A stretch of DNA of 64,000 nt from Vibrio bivalvicida (GTDB taxonomy: Bacteria > Pseudomonadota > Gammaproteobacteria > Enterobacterales > Vibrionaceae). The stretch lies in NCBI RefSeq assembly GCF_001399455.2, contig NZ_LLEI02000043.1, positions 248,001-312,000 on the forward strand, in the 5' to 3' direction. The position numbers were made by a program, and so were the translations under genes. Each line of letters begins with the position of its first letter. The stretch's first letter is position 1. This document shows, piece by piece, positions 52,397 to 60,272 of this stretch. The notes beneath the pieces are model-generated. The model was not told the origin of the DNA and made no database searches. It was given only the letters and a program-made list of their open reading frames with translations.

Positions 52397-52869
52397 CGCG
52401 TAAATTCTTCAAGTTGGCCGTTATTTTAGTTGCTTTGCAGCCAATGGTTACGGTTGCTGCTCCTAAAGTTGACCTTAGTCAGCTAGGTAAGAAAGCACCG
52501 CAAGTACAGCAGGTCGATACTCAGTCGGAATTGATTGAGGAAGAAGTGATTTCAACGCGTGTATACACCAGTGGGGAGTCTGACATTGGTATGCGTCGAA
52601 ATGTAGAACTTGTGAGGCCGACAACTGCTCAACTTCAGTTGAAAAAGCCGAAGGTTGTTAAAGAGAACAAATCTGCATTTGAGTTCGTTGATAAGGCGCT
52701 TGGCATTAAGCCAGTTAAGTCATGGGAAAAAGGTACGTTAGCTAAAAAAGAGATGAAGCCAGGCGGCCCAGTGCCGGAGTTTGATCTGTTTTCAGAGAAA
52801 GTGTTTGCCTACAAGCAAGGTTCGGTAGGTGGTAGTGGCGTCGGTGGCGGCGGTTGTGGTTGTAACTAA
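52393..52869 (+). CDS. DUF4266-type protein with C-terminal GGGGCGCN
   Basis: This 158-residue exported protein has a signal peptide (to TVAAPK), a low-complexity middle and a C-terminal DUF4266-like domain. The latter includes WEKGTLAKKEMKPGG (residues ~110-124) and FAYKQGSVGGSGVGG followed by GGCGCN at the extreme end. From memory, DUF4266 proteins are small (about 70 residues) lipoproteins with the same 'LAkpeM...GGGGCGCN' ending; here about 80 extra N-terminal residues replace the lipoprotein start. The only cysteines are the two in CGCN, suggesting metal, flavin or thiol chemistry at the tail (speculation). Confidence 0.75.
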   Translation: MTRKFFKLAVILVALQPMVTVAAPKVDLSQLGKKAPQVQQVDTQSELIEEEVISTRVYTSGESDIGMRRNVELVRPTTAQLQLKKPKVVKENKSAFEFVDKALGIKPVKSWEKGTLAKKEMKPGGPVPEFDLFSEKVFAYKQGSVGGSGVGGGGCGCN

Positions 52870-52884
52870 TTAAAATTAAACAGA

Positions 52885-54108
52885 ATGAAAAAATTACCTT
52901 TAACGCTGCTTGGTGCAGCAGCAGTGGCAAATCCAGCCTTGGCAGAAGATCATATTTCACAGCACTACCTCAACTATGAAGAATACGACGGTCGAGTTAA
53001 AGCCGGTGATCACGTTATCTCTTTTGAGAAAAGTATTGGCCTAGATTGGACGATAAATGCAGAAATCGGTTACGACAGTGTCTCTGGTGCCTCTCCGTCA
53101 TGGGGGCCAACGACGCCAGTCAGTGGTCCAAGTGATGCCGCTAATCGAGCTCAAGCGACTAAAAGTGCTCAAGGAAAAACAGATGAAGTGATCCGCAGAG
53201 GATATGATCCCCATGCAAGTGGCTACCAGGTTCAGAAATATGAGCTTGAAGACACTCGTAAGTCAATAGCGGCAAGCGTAACTTACCGAGATGAACTGCG
53301 TAATGAGTGGACTATTGGGCAAAACTTTTCCCGAGAAGAAGATTACGAAAGCCTTGGTGTAAACGGCAAAGCATTGATATTTGCCGACTCGCAGAAAAAC
53401 CGTTCATACAGCGTAGGGGTGTCAATGCTGTTTGATAAAACTCTGGCGTTTCAGAAATTTGCAAACAATACCAATGCCCAAGATTGGGAGAATATCTTTA
53501 CTGGCAGTGTCGAAGCCGGACTTTCTCAAGTGTTTAGTCCGAGTTACTACATGGTGTTCACTGGCTACGCTGGTTATCGTCAAGGTTATCTCAGCAACCA
53601 CTACCTGACCGTGTTACGTGAAGTCGACATTAATGATGACGGCCAAATCGGTTCGGACGAAGTATTTCTGGGTCAAGACTCTCGTCCAGACCAACGTTTA
53701 TCTGGTGGTGTGAATATTCAGGCGTTTTGGGCGCTAACAGACTCGATAACCATCCGCCCTCGTTACAAGTGGTTCCAAGATGACTGGGGCGTTCAGTCTC
53801 ACCAAGTTGGCGGAAAACTCTCTTGGAAACTAACCAATTGGTTTACTCTCGCGCCGGGTTACTTTTGGTATACCCAAGATGGAGCAGATTTCTTCCGCGA
53901 TCCAAATAGCGCAGACAAAACCTTTGCTGCAACTGGATACGCAACCTCCGATTTACGTTTAGGTGACTATACCGCTAACGCTTATGAACTCGGAGGTAGT
54001 TTTAAGATTTACAAAGGGCTAAGTGTCAACCTGCTTGGGGCTTACTATGAGCAATCAAACGGCTTTAAAGCCAAATGGTGGGCGATAGGAGCAAGCTATG
54101 CCTTCTAG
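52885..54108 (+). CDS. DUF3570 family outer-membrane barrel protein
   Basis: This 407-residue protein has a signal peptide (to NPALAED) and alternating strands rich in Tyr/Trp ending IGASYAF, as in outer-membrane barrels. The family region includes DSVSGASPSW (residues 64-73), which resembles the D-x-x-(S/T)-G-A-(T/S) site flavinylated by ApbE in NqrB/C and RnfG. The spacing of domains fits DUF3570, a family I know only from association with DUF4266, ApbE and thioredoxins. It follows the DUF4266 gene by 15 bases and overlaps apbE by eleven. Confidence 0.8.
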   Translation: MKKLPLTLLGAAAVANPALAEDHISQHYLNYEEYDGRVKAGDHVISFEKSIGLDWTINAEIGYDSVSGASPSWGPTTPVSGPSDAANRAQATKSAQGKTDEVIRRGYDPHASGYQVQKYELEDTRKSIAASVTYRDELRNEWTIGQNFSREEDYESLGVNGKALIFADSQKNRSYSVGVSMLFDKTLAFQKFANNTNAQDWENIFTGSVEAGLSQVFSPSYYMVFTGYAGYRQGYLSNHYLTVLREVDINDDGQIGSDEVFLGQDSRPDQRLSGGVNIQAFWALTDSITIRPRYKWFQDDWGVQSHQVGGKLSWKLTNWFTLAPGYFWYTQDGADFFRDPNSADKTFAATGYATSDLRLGDYTANAYELGGSFKIYKGLSVNLLGAYYEQSNGFKAKWWAIGASYAF

Positions 54109-54982
54109 CTCCCCATTCATCCACAAATTTCGGGCCATGACAGTGCCGTGTGAAGTGCAATTGTTTGGTTCGCAAGACGCAAGCCAAATAGCGCTGATGA
54201 TTGAACACAATACACGCCGATTAGAGCAGAAGTACAATTTCTATTCTGACCAGTCATGGCTTAGTCAGCAGGTTAACAATCGTCAGGGTAGCTCGGTTGA
54301 ATTAGATGACGAGTCGTTGATGGTGTTTGAGGCATTACGCAATATCGTCGATGGAACTCAAGGGGTATTTGACCCAACGGTCGGAACGGTAAAGACGTTA
54401 CTTGCCAGCAATGCCTCTCTTGGACGTGACGCTATCTATCTAAAGGCTAAGCCTGCGATGGGGGTTGAGTCTTGGGAGTTGAGTGGTAAGACGTTAGACA
54501 TTGCTCATCGCGACACTCGATTTGATTTTGGCGGCGTGATCAAAGAATTTGCTATCGATCAGGCGATTAATATTGCAGATAGCTTCGGTGTGTCGGCTGC
54601 GCTAATTAATTTTGGAGGAGATATCCGCACATTAGGGACTAAGCCTCAATCTCAGTCCTTCAATGTCGCTGTGCTCAATCCGGCTAACCCGTCTGAGGCC
54701 TATTTCTCTCTGCCGTTGGTCGATGCAGCGCTAACGACTTCTGCTCACTATGAACGCAAAATTGAGTTTGTAGATCAGACTACATCACACATTCTGGCTC
54801 ATCAAGGAACGCACCCTAAAGTGCTTTCGGTGACAGTAGTGGCGCCAACGGCGTTAGAAGCGGGGGCGATTAGTACAGCGCTAACCATTGAGCCTCTATT
54901 AGCTGTCCCAGAAGGGGCAGGCGTTATTTTTATTGATGATCAACTTCAAATTCATCAGGACACGGAGTTTTTGACCCGATGA
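54098..54982 (+). CDS. apbE: FAD:protein FMN transferase ApbE
   Basis: This 294-residue ApbE-family enzyme moves FMN from FAD onto Thr/Ser of target proteins. Motifs seen are MTVPCEVQLFGS (residues ~14-25), GVFDPTVG, FDFGGVIKEFAIDQA (~145-159), AALINFGGDIRTLG (~166-179), and LTTSAHYERK with the catalytic/metal region. Length is about normal minus the export signal: no signal peptide or lipobox is visible, unlike most ApbE proteins. AGGAGC precedes the ATG, so the start looks right. It overlaps dsbD by four bases. Confidence 0.9.
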   Translation: MPSSSPFIHKFRAMTVPCEVQLFGSQDASQIALMIEHNTRRLEQKYNFYSDQSWLSQQVNNRQGSSVELDDESLMVFEALRNIVDGTQGVFDPTVGTVKTLLASNASLGRDAIYLKAKPAMGVESWELSGKTLDIAHRDTRFDFGGVIKEFAIDQAINIADSFGVSAALINFGGDIRTLGTKPQSQSFNVAVLNPANPSEAYFSLPLVDAALTTSAHYERKIEFVDQTTSHILAHQGTHPKVLSVTVVAPTALEAGAISTALTIEPLLAVPEGAGVIFIDDQLQIHQDTEFLTR

Positions 54983-56718
54983 AACGATTTCTCGTTGCAT
55001 TAGCTATATTGTTTTCTTTTTCTTCATTTGCAGATGAAGAGACGTTTCTGCCAGTCGAGCAGGCTTTTCCTTATCAATGGTCAGTAGGGGATTCTGGGCT
55101 GCAATTGCATTTTGCTGTTCATCCAGACTATTACCTGTATCAGTCACGTTTTAAGTTTACGTCGGCTGATGGTATCACTCCATCTGAGCCTGAGTTTTCT
55201 TGGAGTGGTAAGACCAAGACAGATAAATATTTTGGTCAAGTCAATGTGTTCGACAAACCTGTTACGATTACTTTGCCCTACCATGGGGTAGGAGAGGTTA
55301 AAGTCCGATACCAAGGTTGTGCAAATAAAGGGCTTTGCTACCTACCACAAACGATCGCTATAGCTTTGCCTAATCGTGCTCAAGATAGTTCGGCATCGGT
55401 TTGGGAGAGAGTAACGCGTTTAGCTGATGATACTAAGGGACTTTCTAGCTTCCTCGACAGTGCTTCTAGAGCGCAAGCATTGATTGTTTTCTTCTTGCTA
55501 GGTTTAGGCCTTTCATTGACCCCATGCGTATTACCCATGGTTCCGATACTTTCGAGTATCATTGGTGGCGACTCTCAAATGACGGGGCGCAAAGGATTGT
55601 TGCTTTCTTCTTCGTATGTACTGGGTATGGCAACGAGCTACGCGCTGACTGGTATTTTGGTAACAACAGTTGCTAAAGGGGTTAATTTGCAAGCCGCGAT
55701 GCAACAACCTTGGTTACTGACTTTGTTTGCAGGGGTGTTTGTACTGCTAGCATTGGCGATGTTTGGCTTCTATGAGTTACAACTGCCTTCTTCGCTGCAA
55801 AACAAACTTAATACGCGATCAGATAAGCTAGGTGGTGGCCGTGTTTTGAGCGTATTTGGGATGGGGGTGATTTCCGCGTTGGTGGTCTCGCCATGCGTGA
55901 GTGCGCCTTTGGCAGGGGCGTTACTTTATGTGTCTACCACTCAAGATTGGCTCTTTGGTGGCTTCACTCTATTTGTAATGGCTTTAGGTATGGGAATACC
56001 GCTTATCATCATTGGTGCCAGTGGTGGGAAACTCATGCCTAAGAGTGGCCCTTGGATGATAGCAGTCAAACAACTGTTTGGTGTGCTTCTGTTAGGTGTT
56101 GCCATTGTGTTGTTAAGTCGATTTATACCTGCTTGGGCCACAATCCTTATGTGGTCAATGTTAGCGATAGGTACAGGCATTCACTTTGGTGCTTTAGATG
56201 CCGCAGAAGCGGGGTGGGCGAGAACTCGAAAATGTGTAGCATTTCTCTCACTGTTTTATGGTTTAGTGCTGTTTGTCGGTTACCTAATCGGTAACGATGA
56301 CCCATTAAACCCTCTAGCGTTAGATCAAGTAAATCGCCCTATCAACCAATCCAATACTCAGACCGCTTTTAATAAAGTAACGACGATAGAACAGCTTAAC
56401 CTAGCGTTAGCTTCTGCGAAGTCTAATCAGCAGCCAGTGGTTGTTGATTTATACGCAGACTGGTGCGTGTCGTGTAAAGCCATAGAGAAGGAAGTGTTTA
56501 ACGATTCTGACGTTCAACAGAAACTGGAAAAGTGGCAAGCGATCAAGCTAGATGTTACAGAAAGCACACCTGAGCAAATGGCATGGTTGGCAGAACGAGG
56601 GGTTTTTGGGCCTCCGGCGATCTTTTTCTATTCCCCCCAGGGCACAGAGTTAGCAGAGCACCGAATAGCAGGTGGAGTAGATCTCACTAAGTTTCTGCAG
56701 CAGTTTCCTAGCCTTTAA
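54979..56718 (+). CDS. dsbD: Thiol:disulfide interchange protein DsbD
   Basis: This 579-residue membrane protein relays electrons from cytoplasmic thioredoxin to the periplasm. A signal peptide (to SSFA) is followed by the nDsbD domain with YQGCANKGLCYLPQ (Cys pair ~113/119). Eight membrane helices carry TPCVLPMVPI (~177-186) and VSPCVSAPLAG (~296-306). The C-terminal thioredoxin domain has YADWCVSCKAIEKE (~492-505). All six redox cysteines are present. Being last in the tlpA-DUF4266-DUF3570-apbE unit suggests it serves the TlpA-like protein, besides any general role. Confidence 0.93.
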   Translation: MKRFLVALAILFSFSSFADEETFLPVEQAFPYQWSVGDSGLQLHFAVHPDYYLYQSRFKFTSADGITPSEPEFSWSGKTKTDKYFGQVNVFDKPVTITLPYHGVGEVKVRYQGCANKGLCYLPQTIAIALPNRAQDSSASVWERVTRLADDTKGLSSFLDSASRAQALIVFFLLGLGLSLTPCVLPMVPILSSIIGGDSQMTGRKGLLLSSSYVLGMATSYALTGILVTTVAKGVNLQAAMQQPWLLTLFAGVFVLLALAMFGFYELQLPSSLQNKLNTRSDKLGGGRVLSVFGMGVISALVVSPCVSAPLAGALLYVSTTQDWLFGGFTLFVMALGMGIPLIIIGASGGKLMPKSGPWMIAVKQLFGVLLLGVAIVLLSRFIPAWATILMWSMLAIGTGIHFGALDAAEAGWARTRKCVAFLSLFYGLVLFVGYLIGNDDPLNPLALDQVNRPINQSNTQTAFNKVTTIEQLNLALASAKSNQQPVVVDLYADWCVSCKAIEKEVFNDSDVQQKLEKWQAIKLDVTESTPEQMAWLAERGVFGPPAIFFYSPQGTELAEHRIAGGVDLTKFLQQFPSL

Positions 56719-56730
56719 GATCTCAATAAC

Positions 56731-56756
56731 AAAGCAGCATTTATGCTGCTTTTTTG
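56731..56756 (+). terminator. Terminator after dsbD
   Basis: Stem AAAGCAGCA / TGCTGCTTT with a TTTA loop and T-run. It is the first clean terminator downstream of flp, 15 kb away. Confidence 0.9.
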
Positions 56757-56849
56757 CACTATGAATTAAATTATTCAGTATCGATAGCGCGACTTTGTTG
56801 GAGAAAGTGGCTAACCTTAACCAAGGATTGATGATCAAACTTGTTGGCT

Positions 56850-58292
56850 ATGAGTATGGAAAAAGTGGTAGATCTTAATCGCTGGCAGAAGGAACACATC
56901 AGAACAGAGCAAGATCTTAAGTACTTGTTTTCTGAGGTAAAGGCTAAATATTGCACAGCGCCTTATGCAGAATTGGAGCAACGCTTAGAAGTTTTGAATG
57001 CACTGAAATATGAGCTGATCGAACGCAAGCCACGGTTGGTGAAAGCGCTTTGCCAAGATTACGGGTATCGTAGCGATTTTGACAGTTTGATTTGTGACTT
57101 GTTACCCGCTGTTAGCCACATAAACTACACCATCAGGCATCTCAGAAAATGGTTGAAACCCAGCAAAAGAGATGCAGGGTTAATGTTGTTCCCTTCCAAG
57201 GTTTATGTTGAGTACCAGCCTTTAGGCGTGGTTGGTGTTATGGTGCCGTGGAATTTCCCTATAGTGTTAAGCATTGCGCCTATTGTAACGGCATTGGCTG
57301 CGGGTAACCGAGTGATGGTTAAACTCAGCGAGTTTACACCAAAAACCAATCAGGTATTGAGTGAAATCTTTGCTGAAATTCGCGAGTTTGTCTATCCCGT
57401 TGAAGGGGGAACAGAAATTGCTAAATTCTTTGCTTCGTTGCCATTCGATCATTTACTGTTTACCGGATCCACTAAGGTTGGCAAGTTAGTTGCCTCAGCG
57501 GCGGCCAAAAATTTAACCCCAACCACACTGGAGCTTGGCGGCAAGTCTCCCGCGATTGTCGCCAATGATGCAGATATCGCCAAAGCGGTCGATTCAATTC
57601 TATTAGGTAAGTCGATTAATGCAGGACAAATCTGCGTGGCTCCAGATTATGTTTTAGTTCCTCAGGGTAAAGAGCTTCAGTTTATTGAGCGCTACTTAGA
57701 GCGCTTCTATCAGTTGTATGTAAAGGAAGGGCAGCTAAAGTCATCAACCTCAATTATCAACCAATCTCAATATCAAAGATTGCAGCAGTATCTTCTTGAT
57801 GCGAAAAACTTAGGTGGGACGATTCATACCATCGACTACCTTGAGCTAGAGCCGAGACAGATGGCTCCCCAGTTAGTGACTGGGGTTAGTGACAAAATGC
57901 TGCTAATGCAGGAAGAGATTTTTGGCCCTATATTACCAGTAATCGGCTATCGCCACTTAAATGAAGTCTTCGCTTATATTAACGCTCGTCCGCGTCCACT
58001 TGCATTATATTTGATGTCAAATGACCCGATTTTACAGCGCCAAATTATCGAGCAGACACACAGCGGTGGTATTGCAATCAATGATTCCCTGCTGCATGTT
58101 GCTGTAGAAGATGCGCCATTTGGTGGAATCGGCGAGTCTGGTATTGGTCAATATCATGGAAAAGAAGGCTTTCAAACCTTCTCTAAAGCGAAAACGGTCC
58201 TCTACTCCGCAACTTGGATGCCTCGCAGTTTCTTATTACTTAAGTATCGCAAACTTGCTGTTAAGGTGTTAGGGCGCTTGTTTGTACGCTAA
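56850..58292 (+). CDS. Aldehyde dehydrogenase, coniferyl-aldehyde dehydrogenase type
   Basis: This ~480-residue NAD(P)-dependent aldehyde dehydrogenase has LGVVGVMVPWNFPIVLSIAP (residues ~126-145), a cofactor loop FTGSTKVGKLVASAA, catalytic Glu in TLELGGKSPAIV and catalytic Cys in NAGQICVAPDYVLVP. The C-terminus FGGIGESGIGQYHGKEGFQTFS is typical of class-3 and CalB-like enzymes. Overall type resembles coniferyl aldehyde dehydrogenases, but the physiological aldehyde is unknown. The start is uncertain: TTG 56841, ATG 56850 or ATG 56856, none with a good ribosome site. It converges with a LysR gene, overlapping by four bases. Confidence 0.87.
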   Translation: MSMEKVVDLNRWQKEHIRTEQDLKYLFSEVKAKYCTAPYAELEQRLEVLNALKYELIERKPRLVKALCQDYGYRSDFDSLICDLLPAVSHINYTIRHLRKWLKPSKRDAGLMLFPSKVYVEYQPLGVVGVMVPWNFPIVLSIAPIVTALAAGNRVMVKLSEFTPKTNQVLSEIFAEIREFVYPVEGGTEIAKFFASLPFDHLLFTGSTKVGKLVASAAAKNLTPTTLELGGKSPAIVANDADIAKAVDSILLGKSINAGQICVAPDYVLVPQGKELQFIERYLERFYQLYVKEGQLKSSTSIINQSQYQRLQQYLLDAKNLGGTIHTIDYLELEPRQMAPQLVTGVSDKMLLMQEEIFGPILPVIGYRHLNEVFAYINARPRPLALYLMSNDPILQRQIIEQTHSGGIAINDSLLHVAVEDAPFGGIGESGIGQYHGKEGFQTFSKAKTVLYSATWMPRSFLLLKYRKLAVKVLGRLFVR

Positions 58293-59188
58293 ACAGACAA
58301 GGTATCGAATTGCTGTTTAACAAAATCAATGAAGACCTTTAGTCGTTTAGGCTGATATCTATCGCGATGATAGATGGCCGAAAAGTCGACACTGGGTATT
58401 GTCCATTTATCGAATACTTCAATGAGTTTACCGGCTTCCATCTCTTCCTGGCAATACAAGGAAGGCACTCGAATAATGCCTTGGTGATTCAACGCGCCTT
58501 TTACCAAAACACGTCCATTTTTGCATTGCAAATGTCCATGAATGGCGATCTCAGTCTTGTCTTTGGTGGTTTTATGGTCGAAACCCCAACGCTTGACTGA
58601 ACCGGTTAGGCATTGATGCAGAGTAAGCTCTTTGGGGTGCGAAGGTTGGCCATGAACGTCTAGGTATTGTGGGCTCGCTAGCGTACCCATTTCTATAGTC
58701 ATTAATTTTCGAGCAACAAAGCCAGAGTCATCCAAACAGCCCATACGAAATGCGATGTCAAAATCTTCTTCCAGTAAGTCGACTCTATGGCTGCTAAAGT
58801 CAAGGCTTACTTGGGTGTCTGGATACAGGCTCATAAAATCACAAGTGATTTGTGCGATCAGCTCTTCGCCTAGATAGCCGCCAACACAGTTGACGCGAAT
58901 TTCACCTTGAACTTCCTCCACATCATCGACGGCGGCTAATATAGCTTGATCAATACCTGCTAGGGCTTTCTCACATTGTAGGTAGAATCTTTTACCAGCA
59001 TCCGTGAGCTTTAAGCTGCGTGTGGTTCGAATAAGCAAAGTCACCTTCATCTGCTTTTCCAAATTGCTTATCTGGCGTGAAACGTGTGAGCGCGACACAT
59101 CTAGCGCCTCAGCTGCTTTAGTGAAGTTGCCAAGTTTGGCGATCAACACAAATGAACGGATATCGGCAAGGTTAACGTTATTGAGCAT
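58289..59188 (-). CDS. LysR-family transcriptional regulator
   Basis: This 299-residue regulator has an N-terminal winged helix (FVLIAKLGNFTKAAEALDVSR, SHVSRQISNLEKQM, residues ~12-47). The type-2 periplasmic-binding-like effector domain starts EIRVNCVGGYLGEEL. It is close to the large LysR group that neighbours short-chain dehydrogenases or other single target genes. Divergent from an SDR gene with a palindrome TGTTGC-N6-GCAACA in the gap, so the SDR is the likely target. Effector unknown. Confidence 0.9.
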   Translation of the reverse strand: MLNNVNLADIRSFVLIAKLGNFTKAAEALDVSRSHVSRQISNLEKQMKVTLLIRTTRSLKLTDAGKRFYLQCEKALAGIDQAILAAVDDVEEVQGEIRVNCVGGYLGEELIAQITCDFMSLYPDTQVSLDFSSHRVDLLEEDFDIAFRMGCLDDSGFVARKLMTIEMGTLASPQYLDVHGQPSHPKELTLHQCLTGSVKRWGFDHKTTKDKTEIAIHGHLQCKNGRVLVKGALNHQGIIRVPSLYCQEEMEAGKLIEVFDKWTIPSVDFSAIYHRDRYQPKRLKVFIDFVKQQFDTLSV

Positions 59189-59218
59189 GATGAAGTCCAG
59201 TTACTGCAGATTGTTTAT

Positions 59219-59236
59219 TGTTGCAATATAGCAACA
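59219..59236. promoter_or_regulatory. Candidate LysR operator
   Basis: TGTTGC (59219-59224) and GCAACA (59231-59236) with an AATATA spacer, 31 bases upstream of the LysR start and about 105 upstream of the SDR start. The position and symmetry fit an autoregulatory LysR site. Confidence 0.5.
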
Positions 59237-59340
59237 GAGTTTCAACCAGGGTGATATATATCAACAAAATAGTTTGGCTTAATATACCTCCATCGCAGCA
59301 AAACAGGCTGCTGTTGAACAAACACAGAGGAAATATTGAG

Positions 59341-60060
59341 ATGAAAAAGCTAATTGTAATTACAGGCGCTAGTTCAGGTATAGGTGAAGCTATTGCTCGT
59401 CGTTTGAGCAGTGAAGGTCATCCTTTACTTCTACTGGCGCGTCGTGTCGAACGACTAGAAGCATTAGATCTGCCTAACACAGTATGTGAAAAAGTTGATG
59501 TGACTGACAAAGCTTCATTTGAAAGCGCAATTGCGAAAGCCGAAGCTAAGTTTGGCCCAGTTGACGGTTTGGTTAACAACGCAGGTGCGATGCTACTTGG
59601 TCAAATTGATACTCAAGATGCTAACGAATGGAAACGCATGTTTGACGTCAATGTCATTGGCCTTTTGAACGGTATGCAAGCGGTATTGGCACCTATGATG
59701 TCACGCAGTAGCGGTACAATTATTAACATCAGCTCGATTGCGGGTAAGAAAACATTCCCCAGCCATGCCGCTTATTGCGGGACTAAGTTTGCAGTTCATG
59801 CGATTTCTGAAAATGTTCGAGAAGAAGTTGCCGCTTCTAATGTTCGGGTTACTACCATTGCACCAGGGGCTGTGGAAACTGAGTTGCTATCGCATACGAC
59901 TTCTCAAGAGATTAAAGATGGTTACGATGATTGGAAAGTCGATATGGGAGGGGTACTGGTAGCCGATGATGTGGCTCGTGCTGTAGAGTTTGCCTACAAC
60001 CAACCACAAAACGTATGTGTTCGTGAAATTGCTCTAGCGCCAACTAAGCAGCAACCATAA
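59341..60060 (+). CDS. Short-chain dehydrogenase/reductase (SDR)
   Basis: This 239-residue classical SDR has a cofactor loop VITGASSGIGEAIARRL (residues ~6-22), NNAGAMLLG (~80-88), catalytic Ser in INISSIAGKK (~135-144) and YCGTKFAVHA with the Tyr/Lys pair (Y-x-x-x-K, ~152-156). PGAVETEL follows. It resembles YdfG/clavaldehyde-dehydrogenase-like SDRs of unknown substrate. AGAGGAAAT precedes the ATG; the frame extends upstream without a ribosome site. Likely controlled by the divergent LysR protein. Confidence 0.9.
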   Translation: MKKLIVITGASSGIGEAIARRLSSEGHPLLLLARRVERLEALDLPNTVCEKVDVTDKASFESAIAKAEAKFGPVDGLVNNAGAMLLGQIDTQDANEWKRMFDVNVIGLLNGMQAVLAPMMSRSSGTIINISSIAGKKTFPSHAAYCGTKFAVHAISENVREEVAASNVRVTTIAPGAVETELLSHTTSQEIKDGYDDWKVDMGGVLVADDVARAVEFAYNQPQNVCVREIALAPTKQQP

Positions 60061-60085
60061 TTTAAGACTCAATAAGACAACAAAC

Positions 60086-60113
60086 GCTCTAGCCTCCCCA
60101 GCTAGAGCTTTTT
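60086..60113 (+). terminator. Terminator after the SDR gene
   Basis: Stem GCTCTAGC / GCTAGAGC with a 7-base loop and T5. Confidence 0.88.
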
Positions 60114-60272
60114 GTCATCCAATGGCTCAGGCGAGAATGAACCGCCTTGGCTCATAGCCAAAAATAGACTTAGTCCAAATTCTAAGGATATTAGTTTGAA
60201 GAAGGGGTTTTCTAAACGTAGATTTCAGGCTATTACTTAAATAAGTGACAATTTGCATAGGGGCATTTGGTT

